Source of the DNA: Diplosphaera chodatii | Lineage: Eukaryota; Chlorophyta; Trebouxiophyceae; Prasiolales; Stichococcaceae | Length of the DNA stretch: 64,000 nt | Assembly: GCA_032358165.1 (NCBI GenBank) | Contig: JAALGY010000053.1 | Span: forward strand, 2,542,001-2,606,000 | Direction: 5' to 3' | Shown here: positions 10,858-23,057 of the stretch, one piece after another | Numbering within the stretch: position 1 is the stretch's first letter | Layout of the letters: each line of letters starts with the position of its first letter | Notes under the pieces: model-generated | The model's database searches: none | What the model was told of the DNA's origin: nothing | The model's input: only the letters and a program-made list of their open reading frames with translations | Made by a program: the position numbers and the translations under genes

Positions 10858-13609
10858 ATGGCGGAGGAGTCGGCGGAGCTGGTGGGCAACGTCACGAGTG
10901 CTGGTGCCACCAGCCTGTCCGATGTCACAGCGGCGATTGCGCCCCCGGCGCAGAGCTTCAACGGCATCTCGACCGCAGCAGTCACATCAGCAGCGGCGTG
11001 AGTGTCTGGCCACACAGCTGGACAAGACCGTGGCTGGGTGCCCTGACTGCTGGAGCGGTGGTACTGAGCTGCTGTGCTGCAAGCGCTGCCGGGGTGCAAA
11101 TGACTCGAGCATCTGTTGCATACTGCAGGCTGGGCGGCGTCGGCATCCTGCTGCTGGTTGCATCCCTGGTCTACCAGCACTATGCAGTGGACAAAGGCGA
11201 GTGCGCTGCGCGCTGTGTATGTCCACATGTTGCCACCTACAACGTGAAGCTATCTCCATCGCTTGAGCCCTGCTGTGCCCACTGCCAATAGGAGCACACG
11301 GTTGCTGATGACAATGCAACGCCTCAGGGGTTTTGCATCTGCATGTTTGCAGAAAAGGCGAGGACAACCACCAAGATGGTGACATTGATAGTCATATACA
11401 GTCTGTGCAGCAGCTCGCTGCTCATCATCAACAAGGTGCGGTGGACCCCAACCAGCAGCATTGTATGCATGCTGCATCAACCTCGGCACCGGTCTCCTAC
11501 ACATGACACATGTGGCACGCACACACCAGTGAACAGGTTTTCTGGTGCTTGTGACAGGTGTGCGTGACGATTGTGCCTGCGCCATCCTTCGTGCTGTTCA
11601 CGCAGCTGCTGTCCTCGGCGGTCATGGTCAAGATCATGGCATCTGCAAACATTGTGGACGCAGAGCACTTCCAGTGAGCTACTGCTGTCGGCTTAGTTGC
11701 ACTCTCAGGAGTTGTCGTGCGTGTGCCTGTCAGCATGGCTCCTGCAGATGTGTCCTGTGCAGTCCTCCTGCCTGCTTTTCCTGACGTGCAGCAGCTGCTG
11801 ACAGTGGCAGCGCCCATGCGCAGATGGGAGAAGGGCAGGAAGTATGTCGCGGTGGTGTGCTGCTTCGCCGGCTTCCTGTACTGCAACGTCAAGGCGCTGC
11901 AGGTAGGTTGCGAGACACCGCCCTCGGAGATCTGCTGGCTCCCAGTTTATCACAACGCATCCTGGCGCACTCTAGCGCATGTGCCGTCACATCATATCGC
12001 ATCTGTCAGCTGGGTTACTGGTACTGTGGGTGGACGAGCCAGGCCCCTGATTCCCACAGCCCTTGGCCTGCAGTATGTGCCTGTAGACACCATCATCTGC
12101 TTCCGCGCGAGCATCCCGCTGGTGGTGGCCATCATTGAGTACATCTTTCTGGGGCGCGAGCTGCCCACGCTGCGCTCCTGGATCTCGCTGTCAGGTGTGT
12201 CCATCAAGCCCTTGGGAAGCGGTCGCTGCGGAACTGCTGTGCATGTTTAATTTTCACAACAGTAGCTCCCCGTTATGTTGTGCTCCATGACCCAGCTTGT
12301 ATGCATGAAAGCTGAGGAATTTGGAATGAGGTGAACTGCTGGTCAGAAGACCTTTGCAGCACCTGCTTACCGGCTCGGAAGATTACACGCCATTGCTGAC
12401 TTGTCTCACATCCAGTACGTGTCCGTGCTGCGCAGGTGTGCTGGTGGGCGCAGTCATGTACACGTACAACGACATATTCTTCAGCCCACAGGGCTACGTC
12501 TGGGTGGGGATGTGGTACACGCTGTGCGTCGTCGACAGCGTCATCATGAAGCACGTCGCGGACACAGTGCCCATGACCACCTGGTCCCGCACCTTCTACA
12601 ACGTGAGAGTCCGGCCGCCCTCTCTCTTGGGACCAGACATCTGCTTCTGCTGCTGCTGCACGCATGCCCACCTGCTTGTGTACCTCGTCTTGGGCCCTGA
12701 ACTTCATCGGCCAGCCAGTGTGTTTGCAAGGCAGAGTGTGTTTGATCATCGGCCACAGTGCTCGACGCATGCCGTGCCTATGCAGAACGCCATGGCGGTC
12801 CCGCTCATCCTGCCCATCAGCCTGCTGTCCGGCGAGTCCGAGGTCATCTTCTCCGCGCAGTGGGTGGGCAACCCTCTCGCTGCCATTCCGCTGTTTGATG
12901 ATGAAATCCTGCTGCAACAGACTTTCGACATGGGACGCTAAAGCGCCACAAAGCACAACGCCGAAGCTGTTGCCAGACCTGTCTAGGTGGAGCGCGCACA
13001 CCATCTCGTGTGCAGTCTGCCGAAGGGCAGTTGCCAGTCAGGGGGTCACATGCCGACCAATGGGTCTCCATGCGCAGTGCCAACTCCACGGTTGGCCAGG
13101 CAGCCTCTCAGCACCGCTGCCCATGCGTCTGAAACTCTGGTTGCCCCTGTGGCCCGCAGCTGACGGTGCCGGGGCTGTGGGCGCTTGGCGTTGGCTGCGC
13201 GGTGGGCCTCGCCATGAACTACTTCTCCTGGAAGCTGCGCGAGGCGGTGTCGGCGACCACCGTGACCGTGATCGGCAACATCTGCAAGTTCATCACCATC
13301 CTGGCCAATATCCTGATCTGGGACCAGCACTCGGGTGCGTCACAACGTGAAAGTGCACAGTGCAACCTTGTGTGCTACACTAAGAGAGCAGCAGGTCTGC
13401 TGTATGTGCATGGCTGCCAGTCTGAATTATATATGCCAAGCACTTGCAGCTCCTTGTGTCCTGCAGATGCGAAGGGCACGGCAGCATTGGTGCTGTGTCT
13501 ATCGCTGGGCGCGCTGTATCAGCAGGCGCCCAAGCGGAAGGCGAAGGTCATAGTGGCATCGCCGGAGAACGCTCCGCTGCTCGCAGCAGGCGGCGGCCAC
13601 AAGGTGTAG
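10858..13609 (+). CDS. GDP-sugar transporter (GONST/VRG4-like, DMT superfamily)
   Basis: This multi-spanning Golgi-type carrier exchanges GDP-sugar for GMP in its family. Ten exons (10858-10997, 11129-11196, 11353-11435, 11558-11673, 11824-11902, 12074-12194, 12436-12602, 12786-12863, 13160-13334, 13467-13609) keep phase and encode about 389 residues. Hydrophobic segments fill most exons, for example MVTLIVIYSLCSSSLLIINK and VAVVCCFAGFLYCNVKALQ. The exon 7/8 junction creates TFYNNAMAVPL, carrying the FYNN motif that contacts guanine in yeast Vrg4. TVIGNICKFITILANILIWD occupies the position of the second motif, normally GALNK; here it reads GNICK. The C-terminus (ALYQQAPKRK) resembles plant GONST3/GFT1-type proteins. 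Intron 2 appears to use a GC donor (AAAG|GCGAGT). The sugar carried (mannose, fucose or other) cannot be told from sequence. Confidence 0.85.
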
Positions 13610-14453
13610 CAAGAGGCGGGGTCGCCATACTAGACAGCAGCACTGGTGCTGGGGTTGTTGCTGTCAGCCACGCCTCCCCCGGTCTGGCACGTGTCCACCT
13701 AGAACTGAACACTGACATGCTGGTTTGCCCTTCTGTGATACATATAGCGTTTGCAATAAATGTACCGTATCCGCTTCTGGTCTGTCTGCTGCTTCTGTTG
13801 GCGGGTTCTGATGCTGTGATGCAATAGGTAGCGATGTGAAGCTTGTGCGTGTCAGCGACATCATCAGACATCATGCATGCACATCAGTCTGCGGCAGGCT
13901 GCGTTTCTAGTCAGGAGTGGAGCACACGAGTACTGAACCTGCCAAACCCTAGCTGTCAGCCTTCGCATCATGCGCAGCAGCAGGTGAGCAGGACAACACC
14001 GACCCTACCACTTCATCAGAAGCGCGTTGACGCCCAGCACTGGAGCAGACTGGAGCATCGCCACCTTCGTCATAGAAGGCAACGTTCAGCAACCGCTGCA
14101 AGGGTGCATTGCTTGGCATTAGCAAGCTTCAGGGTTGAGATGGGAGACAACAGTCCAAGCAGCGTTGACAACGGAGTGCTGCAGACCATAGCACCCAACG
14201 CAGGAGCTCAGCGAGATACAGAGGTGGTTTTCTCTACCCGGCAGTTTCGCTCATACATGACAGTCCGCATCTGCTTGGTTTCAGTTCAGTAGCCTGGACA
14301 GTGTGCACTTGCTGCAAGCATCTGCACAGCATGCTCAGGGGCTCTCAGCGTGCTGAACGCACATGCAAAATGCATTCGACCGCACACATAGATGCTGCCT
14401 CGTTGTTACCGCAGCCTGTGTAGTGCTCTGTATTCAACGTCTAGCGCACGGAA
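13610..14453. other. Intergenic region, transporter 3' end to E3 ligase promoter
   Basis: This holds the 3' UTR of the transporter and the promoter of the downstream E3 ligase, both on the plus strand. A plant-type telo-box (AAACCCTA) lies at 13944-13951, about 500 bases before the ligase ATG. No coding exon is evident. Confidence 0.5.
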
Positions 14454-16391
14454 ATGGCGTTTCATCATTGCGACGATTGCTCAGCGAAACCTCGCGTTTT
14501 ACACTGCCCTAAACAACGCACACAACAAGTGATACCGACCCAGCAGGTTCCGGGGTACATGTGCCAATTACAGACGGCAGGCCCCAGGTTGGTCGTTTTG
14601 GCGCTGCAGGCCGACGACCTGGCGCTGGCCAAGGCGATGCAGGAGCAGGAGCGCGCCTTCCACTGGCTCAGCACGCGGGCGCAGCCCGCGCAGCCGGACG
14701 TGCAGCGTGGCACAGCGTGAGCACCTGCTGCTGCCACTCCGCTGCAGCGAGTGCCTCATCGACCGCCCGCGCATGCAGATGGCATGCGCCAGACGGCTGC
14801 TCTGCCTGCCATCCAAGCCGCTGCTTCGGCATGTCGCTGCAGGCCAGTGCAAGCCAGTCACGAACCTGCTGTCTGCCGCAGCAGGCCAGGACATGACGGG
14901 CCGGATGCCGAGGTGCAGCAGCAGGGAGCACAGCCGCAAGCGCAGCCCAGCGGCCAGCTCAGCGAAGGTGGCGAGGAGAACACTGCGCCGCCGCCGCACC
15001 AACAGCATGAAGGTGACACTTCTTGGGGCGCACTGCTTCGTGCATGGCGCTCCATCCTACCCTGCACAAATGCTCCCTGGTCTGAGCTTGAGATCAGTGT
15101 GCACAGGACGGTGTGCGCATCTCAGCGAGTTGATGCATGCGTGTAACCCCAGGCCAGGTGTGACGTGCAGCTGTGACAGAGCCCGCTTGCTGGCTTCCCT
15201 GCAGGCGGGGAAGCTGCAGGCAGCACAGGCCAGCAGGGCAGCGGCAGCGGCAGTGGTGGCGGCGCAGGAGCGGATGCGGCGGCGGCGGAGGGATTGTCAG
15301 ACGCCGAGCTGGCGCTGATGCTGCAGCACGAGGAGCAGCAGGCGCACCTCCTGGAGCTTGCGGGCTATGGTGCGTATTGTGCGTGCAGCTGCATGTCCTC
15401 AAAGATTTGGCTAGTTTGCTATCCGCTGTCTCCCCATCAGCAGCACACGGAGGACAAGCACCGTCGATGGGGATTCACCCTCAACATTGATGGGTGTGCG
15501 GATGTGTGTCCGGTATATTCTGACATCCTGACCACTGTCTTGCAGGCGGTGCAGGGGAGGAGAACTACTCAGAGGAGGACGAGGAGGGCTACCTATCAGA
15601 AGACTCTGTAGACCCTGACGAGATGACGTATGAGGTATTCCGGTCGCTTTGACACTGCGCGGCTGTGTCGTCCATCATGAAAAGCAGTGAGAGCCATCGG
15701 TGGCAGCCGTCTGCTGCACGTTTGATGGTCTGCCTCGAGCAGAGGCGCACCAGACATTCTTCAGCATGATGTCATTATTCCGTCCCTGCAGGAGCTGCAA
15801 GCCCTCGGGGAGGCGGTGGGCACCGTTTCTCGGGGCCTGCCGGCAGCCACTGCAGCAGCGCTGCCACGCAGCCAGTACAGCCAGCTGCGCCATGATGGAG
15901 CACCAAACGACGAGCAGTGAGTACCAACACTACACAGCAGCGGGCTGATGTTGCGCCTCAACTGCTGTGGCCGCAGAATCAGAGATGAGCCATTGCCGCA
16001 AGCTGCATTGTGGCTGGCCATTCCACAAGCTCCCATACACGATCCTGTGCTGCACATCTCAGGATGCTCAGCTTGTGCAGCTGAAAGCATAACGTGGTCA
16101 ACACCCTGCAGGTGCGCGGTGTGCCGCGAGGAGTACCTGCAGGGCCAGGAGGTGGCGTCGCTGCCGTGCAGCCACTTCTACCACCCCGACTGCATTGCAG
16201 CGTGGCTGCAGCACCAGAAGGTGCGGCTGACTCGTGCTTGACCAGTCATGGCCAGGATGCTGCGCGGGCTTGCTGCACACTGTGTATGGTTGTACACATG
16301 TGGGGCGTAAGTGGAGACCACATCACCAGGATCTGTGCTCTTGTAGGTGTGCCCGATCTGCAGCCAGGAAGTCAAGCCCCCAAAGTCGTGA
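14454..16391 (+). CDS. RING-H2 E3 ubiquitin ligase, BIG BROTHER-like
   Basis: Seven exons (14454-14716, 14885-15012, 15205-15369, 15546-15634, 15792-15916, 16112-16220, 16347-16391) join in phase to about 307 residues. The C-terminus is a full RING-H2 finger: CAVC, then LPCSHFYHPDCIAAWL, then VCPIC, with the last Cys pair on the final exon. Before it, DEMTYEELQALGEAVGTVSR matches the segment preceding the RING in plant BIG BROTHER-type ligases, which limit organ size by ubiquitinating growth regulators. Upstream lie an acidic stretch (EENYSEEDEEGYLSEDS) and two DxxLAxxLQxEE-type helices (DDLALAKAMQEQE and DAELALMLQHEEQ), which look like ubiquitin-interacting motifs. The start at 14454 is the most upstream in-frame ATG of the first exon; a spliced 5' exon ending before 14592 is an alternative. 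Confidence 0.87.
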
Positions 16392-17180
16392 GTCAGCATT
16401 AGCAGGTCAAGCCAGGGTGCTCATGGGCACATCAGCGAAGGCTGTCTTCCAGCACATGAGGCTAGTTAGCAGTACACATGCTGGCCAGCTTGCTTTGTTG
16501 CACCACGGACCACGTAGACTTATGGTACTCTAGTAGCTCGCCGCACCATCGGGCGCTCCTCAACAGCTTCTACAGCAGGGTCGCATCAGTAGCGCAATGT
16601 GTTGTCATCATACTTTGCGGGGTGCAACACCTTTAGGTCTTGTCGTAGGGCTTGGGGATGGGCCCCGCTGTCTGCTGCGCAGTTTACATTCCTGACACAG
16701 ATCCGAATCTGCATTGATCACAGCGTCTAAAACTGTTCGTCACGCCCCCACAGCCAAGCAGCCCAACAATCATATGCATGCAAGAATCCCTGCTGCCCAT
16801 ACAGAATGATCCAGTCCGCAGCCGGTGCAGTCACAGAAATCTCACGCTTTTTCGGCCAGCTGCCTTCAAGTCAGCTGTCCTGCTAGTGTTGCGCGATGGT
16901 TTACAGGGATGCCATGCGGCAGTGTTCTGGGCTGTGTCAGCGCTCAAAAGGTGGCACCCTGCAGCAAGATGCAAACTACAGGTCAGTTTCACCATGTTTT
17001 GAGCGATGCATACTTGCTGACCTACCGACTACTATGGAAGTAACTGAGTGTCACTACCAGGTTCGCAGCCTGCTGCACTGGCAACCGGCTCATGGCCCTG
17101 CAGCAGGTGCTTGACTGCACACTATGTTCACGCGTTGGCCAATCTGACCACAAAGACGAGGCAACCAGCCAGACACTAGT
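16392..17180. other. Convergent 3' intergenic region
   Basis: This region separates the E3 ligase stop from the stop of the minus-strand unknown gene. It should contain both 3' UTRs. I see no exon, RNA gene or repeat. Confidence 0.55.
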
Positions 17181-20100
17181 TCAGCCAACATGAGCCACTG
17201 CAGTGCGGAGGCCGGCCAGCTCGGTGCGTGGCAGCACCTGCGTAAGGGGCGCGTGCGCTGTGGGTGTAGGTGGTCCCTGCACCGCCTGTGGTGCCACGGC
17301 AGCAGGCTGTGACTGGCCCGACCCCCTGATCACCTGCCCCAAACCGGGATGCACAGTCAGATCCTCCTGTGCATCGACTCTGAGGTGTACGCAGATGGAA
17401 GCCAAGTCACACGACAGCTGCACACAGATGTGATCCAGGTTGTGCGTATGACAGCATCGTCACCCCAATACACACCGCAGGCGGTGCCACCCCACAGCCC
17501 GCGTACGGCCCTGGGTCAACCGCGCACCATCTCAGCTGAGTTGGCGAAGGTGATGGGCACGCTTGCGCGCTCCCCCTTGCCAATTTGGACGTCTTTGGGC
17601 TCACGCCGCCTCGCCAGCAGGTCCCTCACGTCCGGCGGCAGCAGCATTGCCGTGGCGCCGACGGAGCAGGAGATGGTGGTGCCCGGCAGCTGCGCAGGGT
17701 CGCAGCCGTCCAACACCAGCACTGTGCCAGGGCCGCACGTGATGCTCAGGAGGTCTGTGCCCCGCTGGCCGGCCACCAGCGTGTTCAAGATGTTGCGCGT
17801 CGCCTTCAGCGTCGTGGGCAGCACGCCGTCAGCATCGGTCAGCGGCGCCGCCCCCGACTCTATCCTCACCAGCTCCAGCTGCTCGTCGCGCCTGTAGCTG
17901 GGCTGCTCGCTGTCGACCCTGGTCCTGCTGTAGCCGAGGCTTCCCAAGTTTGCCGTCAGAGCAGGAGGAGCAACTGAGACCTCCGGGCGGAGTTCTGCGC
18001 TGGCTGTGGTAGTGTCGATGACCCTGCACGACATTGTTGACGTTGATGCCCAGGCACATGTTTGACATGCTGCATCAGAAGCATTGCAGCTGCATGGGTG
18101 ATCAGTACAAGGGTAGAACCGTGGCGCTCCATGAAGAGGCAGAGCAATGCCTCGTCACCTGTAAAAGTTGCCAACCGCTGGGCGACTGACAACGGCGCGG
18201 CTGCCGAGCACTGGTGGGTTGATGGACGACAAGCTGCGCCACACCTGCACGTTGCTGCCATTGACCTGTGCCGGGCTGGCCGCGGCGCGGAACTCCACCG
18301 TGAAGTCGCGCAGCAGGGCGCTGCCGGCCACCAGCCCTGCTGTGCTGACGACTCGGTTGGCTGCTGCGCTGTGGGCTGCAGAAGCCTCGGCGTCCCGCAG
18401 GCATGCCTGCAGCATCTGCAGCTTGACGCAGGCCTGGCCTGCCTCGCTGCATGCCGCCAGCTGCAGCGCTACGGTTGCCTTGGCTGGCAGCTTACGCTGC
18501 AGCCTGCTGCGATCGAACGTGACCAAGTCCTGCACGAACGTGACCTGCAGCCGGCTTTCCCTGCCTTGAATGGAGTGGTAGCTGACGCAGCGGCTGTCAG
18601 AGGGCCGCGGACTCGGCTGCAGGTGCACGGCGGTGCAAGCATCTCCACACTGCTGAGGTTGCCCGGAGCTGCCTGCAGCATGAGCACAGCCTATCTCATC
18701 TTCTGTCATCTGTTTCGGCATGCATGTGTGACTATAGCACACACTGTATCGGGCTGCTTGAGCTTGTGAGTGTGTCAGCAAGCGCACCACCTGCTGGGTC
18801 GACAGTGCTGCCGCCACCCCGGAGACGCAACAGCTTGCAGGCAACCTCCTCCTCTTGAAACGGAGCACACAATTTCTCAGCTATCAGGCTGGCCGATCAG
18901 CAGGTGAGCAACATACAACATGGCCTGCGAGTCTGCATGTAGGCGCTCGGCTGCCTGTATTGGTAAGATGGCAGGTCCTCGTGACTCACCGACGATGCCG
19001 ACGTAGTCGAACACAAGCAGCTCAGGCGTGTCCAGGCTGCACAGGCACCCGCCAGCCAGCAGCAGTGCGCGCAATTGCTCCACCAGAGCGCGGGCTTGCG
19101 CTCCAGGACACAGCGTAAACGCGGTGATGCCTGGCTGCGCGTTTGCCAGCAATGGCGCAAGCCATGCTGCAGCTTCTGCCAACTGGCCATCTCCTGCCGT
19201 GTGCATCAGAAACGGTGTATCTGGTGCACACGGAGAATCCAGCACGTCTGGCGGCGACACGTCATCCGCCTGTTGCAGTCACGAACAGGAGGCATTCAGT
19301 GCCAGGAGTCATGCCCGTGCATGTCTCACAAGGAAGCACAAACGCAGGAGCATGTTAGCAGGGCCTATAGGAAATCTCCTTGCGTGGGGAAGGAAACACC
19401 GGCACAGTGTGACAACAACATGGCATTTGCTCATATTGTGGTACGTGTGGCTTTGTATAAACTTCATTCCTGCCATTCCTGCATAATGCGCAGGAGGGCA
19501 GCTTATTCAGAATTTCGCTAATGTGTGTGTGCACCTGCTGCAGCGGGCTTTGCAGGTGCTGATGTTGACGCTGCACAGTCTGGCCAGCTGCAGAAAGCTG
19601 CTGCCCGTCCCACCCACTTGCATCTGCCAGCCCAGGGTGCTGTTCCGGCGGGCCTGCGCAGTATGCAGGTGTCAAGTGGGCAGGGGCAGATGCATTGGTG
19701 ACAACGAGCAGCTCTGGTTAGATGTCAGTGTTGCAAGTGTGTGAGCATCACGAGGCATGAGCATGCACTCACAACCGACAGGTACGCCTGAGGCATCTAC
19801 ATTGGCTCCAAAGAGCCTTGGATATTGGGGAATTGGAGATTAATACACCACCGCACCTGACGAACGTTCCAGATCAGGGTTAGGCGTGAGGGGTGCTATC
19901 ATGGCTTCGGCATGCCAGAGGCCAAGAAGGTCCGTCCGCCAATCCACTTGCCGTGGCAGTGAAGGCGGAGGCAATGCCAACAAAGTGTTCCGCATGACGC
20001 CTGATGGGGCAACATCTGTGCACAAACGACGTTGAGAATGTGCGAGGAGTTCTTCAAGATCATCAACTGCATTGTCAAGTACTCGAACAGGATCATGTTA

Positions 20101-20847
20101 GGGAGCTGAAGCAAAGCACCTGATTCATCGCCTGCACCAGCATTGCTCGGACTCCTGCGCAAGCCTCCTTGGAACAGCAGCTCGTGCCTTTGGGAGCCGA
20201 GTACGCGATGGCGATGCGATGTGAGATTGCTTGCCAGGCCGGGCGCTGATTCTGCGCGCCTGAAGCCCCTGTGATGCTCGAAGTGTCGCGCTGCCGCAGC
20301 ACTGGTGGCTATGTCCGGCACTGAATGTGAACGCTCGCAGTCTTGACGCTTGCGGGTATCCGTGAACAAGCTCAGCGAATCTAGCGGCTGCTCGTATCTT
20401 GCAATCTTGTGCTCGTCCACTGCCAAATAGCCTGTTGGCGGTTCGGACGGATACGGATGCAACAGCTCGATGGGTGGGCTAGGCTGGAAAGCCCAGCGTA
20501 AGGAAGCCAGCCTGTTGGAGCCTGCAACCAAGCAATATGCAGCCCTTACTGCTAGCATATGGTTGTGTGCTTCACAGCACGAACGACGCCGTCAGAGCAG
20601 GATGAATGCAAGCCAGTGTAAGACGAGACCTCCAGGTTTGGCAAGCAGTGCGCTGCAGTGGCTGCAGTGCCACACCTGAAAAGCTTTGGCGGGACGCCCA
20701 CCAGGTAGCGCACGTTTCAGCAAATGCCAGCAGGTCACGCAGCAGCGCTGCTGGGCTGCTGTCAGGCTTGAACGCGGTGGATCTCAGTCCCTCCAGTGTT
20801 GCTTGCACAGCATCCCACTCCAAGCTGCTGTCCGGCAATCGCACTCC
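17181..20847 (-). CDS. Large protein of unknown function, C-terminal portion
   Basis: Seven exons (20676-20847, 20138-20521, 19535-19653, 18990-19269, 18159-18672, 17528-18023, 17181-17366) join in phase and encode about 716 residues ending AVAHVG. The N-terminal part has an ordered-looking block (VQATLEGLRSTAFKPDSSPA) and Ser-rich basic stretches (RSHSVPDI, FRRAESAPGL). The middle contains VFDYVGIVGSS and the amphipathic run KLQMLQACLRDAEASAAH. The longest block, DLLSITCGPGTVLVLDGCDP followed by LLPPDVRDLLARRREPK, looks like a compact C-terminal beta-rich domain. I do not recognise the family. The acceptor at 20847 shows the gene continues upstream. Junctions of the exons at 20138 and 19653 are supported only by phase and by GTGCAG/CAG sites, so that join is the weakest. 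Confidence 0.55.
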
Positions 20848-20859
20848 CTGCGGCAATGA

Positions 20860-22834
20860 ATGTTCTGCTGGTCAAGCAGCGACATGAAATCTGGCATGGC
20901 TTTTTCCGCACACCAAGAGAACGTGTCATGGACTTCTAGCAGCAGCCAGCCCCATCAATGGTGTCTAGCGGACGCGATGCCATTTAACACACATGTGAGA
21001 GGTGTGCAGCAGCCGCAAGGACTGATCAAACACACGTCGATACCCTGGTGTGAAACCTGCATGGCCGGCATGAGAGTGCACAGCAACCAGAGTGCCCATT
21101 GTTTTGTTGTTGTTTTGTAGGGTAGAAGGCACGCACTTGCAGAATACTAAATTGTACACCACCGTCGTGGGTTCGCCAGCGGCTGAGCGTTGGCGCCCGC
21201 TGGCCGTTTGCCAGCCTGCATGCAATGCATGTCTGCAAGCATTCGTCAACAGTGCTGGAGTTGATAGATCAGTGCCCTGCAAAGGCAGCTTGTGGCCAGC
21301 AGGTGGCTTTTCTACAGGAGAGGCATCCATGGCAGGATACACACCGTGTGAAGCGCACGGGATCACAGATTAATTCATAGCTCAGGTGCTTCTTGAGGAC
21401 ATGGTAGAGGTCCGATTCGTTGCCCTGCGCACGCAAACAACATGAATGCTTTGGCGATGTAAGATGCCAGTGTTGCCTTGCGAGCCTGCTGGCTGTCACC
21501 TACGGCAGACTGCAGGCGAGGTGGCGCGTGATGCGTGACATCTCGTACCAGGTCTGCTTTCGCTAGGCTAAGACCTTTGCTCGCCGGTGTGGCACGGGTT
21601 GCCCTTGCAACTTGCGCGCCTGTACGATCACTGGTGTCCTGGTGTCCCTAGCGTCCTCAATGGGGACCAGCAGCACGGCCAGAATGCGCTTCTGGATGTC
21701 GTCACGCTCTGCGGATAGCTGGGCGAGCGCCATCGATGCTGCTGCTCGCTGAGAGCAAGAGCCGCACGCCCGGCCGCCGTCGGCGCAGTGGCTGCTCTCC
21801 TGTCGCAAGTGCTACTATGTCGTTTGTGCGCTGCGGGCGGCAAGCTGTGTGGAGACGCAACGACACCGTGCTGTTGTGCTGCCTGCTGCCATGCCAAGGC
21901 CACCTGCATGGTCACTAGCATATCCTGTGAGCCTGCTACATTATATTGGAAGGCGCTAGCCAGGCTGGGGCGGAGTGGTAAAGGAGTCACAGCTTTGCCA
22001 TCGCAATATCCTCTGGCCCCCTGCCGCCCCAAAAGCGTATTCAACCTCACAGCATGAGCTTGAGCAATGTGCGTGCCCGCTGCAGACTCACCTGGAGCTT
22101 AGGAGGAGGGTGCGGCGCACATGCTGGACAAGCAGCTGTGCTCAACGTGCCCCTGCGGAGGACAAACATACATGCGGTCACATAAGCAGCTCGGGTCGTC
22201 GACATGGAGATCGGCGTGGTGTCCGCTGCTGCCAAGCAGAGGGGGAGCGAGGTGCTCATGCAGAGCACATCTTTATGCATGTGTGTCTTGGCCAACAGCG
22301 GCCAGCGGGCCAAATGAGCCACTCTGTTCCCAACCCAATTCATGGTGCACAGAATCCCAGCCCGCACGCCAGACATGCTTGCGCACCATTGGAAACGTGC
22401 AGAGGCGCCTTTCAGCACAGCGAGTGGTGTGGGTTGCCCGGTGTCAATGCGCACCCGCAGCTGATCGACTGGGCCGGAGTCCACAGATCAGTCAATCTGC
22501 GCGACCCGCGACGGCGCTGCGGTCTTTGCGCGACTTGACTATCTTCCGCTGGTTGGATCTCCCATCGGCACCCTTTTCGCCGTACTCCGTAACGGTCACC
22601 AGATTATCACGTGCAAGATAACCTGGCCACAGCCTGGCTGGCAACAGGAAAGACGCGGGAACATCAGAAATTCCCAAATCACACGGCCTTGGGGTTGCAC
22701 ACCCACGAGCCGCCCTGCGTCACCGATACACGACGGCGCCGCCTGACCGCACTCTTCACACACTGGTGACACGCGGACCACATGCATTGTAAAGGCTGCG
22801 GCACTGCCACCATGGCTGGTCCTCCGTCGGCCAT
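20860..22834 (-). CDS. Probable upstream exons of the unknown minus-strand gene
   Basis: Several exon-like pieces lie on the minus strand, but I could not chain them. The clearest are: 21345-21424 (NESDLYHVLKKHLSYEL), bounded by CAG and GTGTGT; a piece ending at acceptor 21708 (RDDIQKRILAVLLVPIEDA); a piece near 22440-22480 (VDQLRVRIDTGQPTPLAVLK); and one starting at acceptor 22622 (YLARDNLVTVTEYGEKG). A possible start is the ATG at 22834 (MADGGPAMVAVPQPLQC). TVTEYGEKG followed by a basic run is faintly like the N-terminus of eIF3g, but no RRM or zinc knuckle follows. These may belong to the gene ending at 17181 or to a second gene. Confidence 0.3.
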
Positions 22835-23057
22835 TGTTGCCGACTACAGTTCGTGAGCTTGAGTGGTCAAGCAAATTACAGCCAGTGTTGTGCCAAATGC
22901 GGCCGGAAACATGCGATTGCTGATACTGATGCCGCTGTCATACAATGAATTCGTTTGAGGGCAAAGCTGGCGACCTGACGCTGCGCTGAAACAGCAGCCA
23001 TGCATGCAGCTGCACCGCAGGGTGTCCGCCACATGTTACACTGTTTGCCAGAGCCCC

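Noticed and set aside
22490..22622. Similarity of TVTEYGEKG plus basic run to the eIF3g N-terminus
   Set aside because: No downstream zinc knuckle or RRM could be found on the minus strand; the match is too short.
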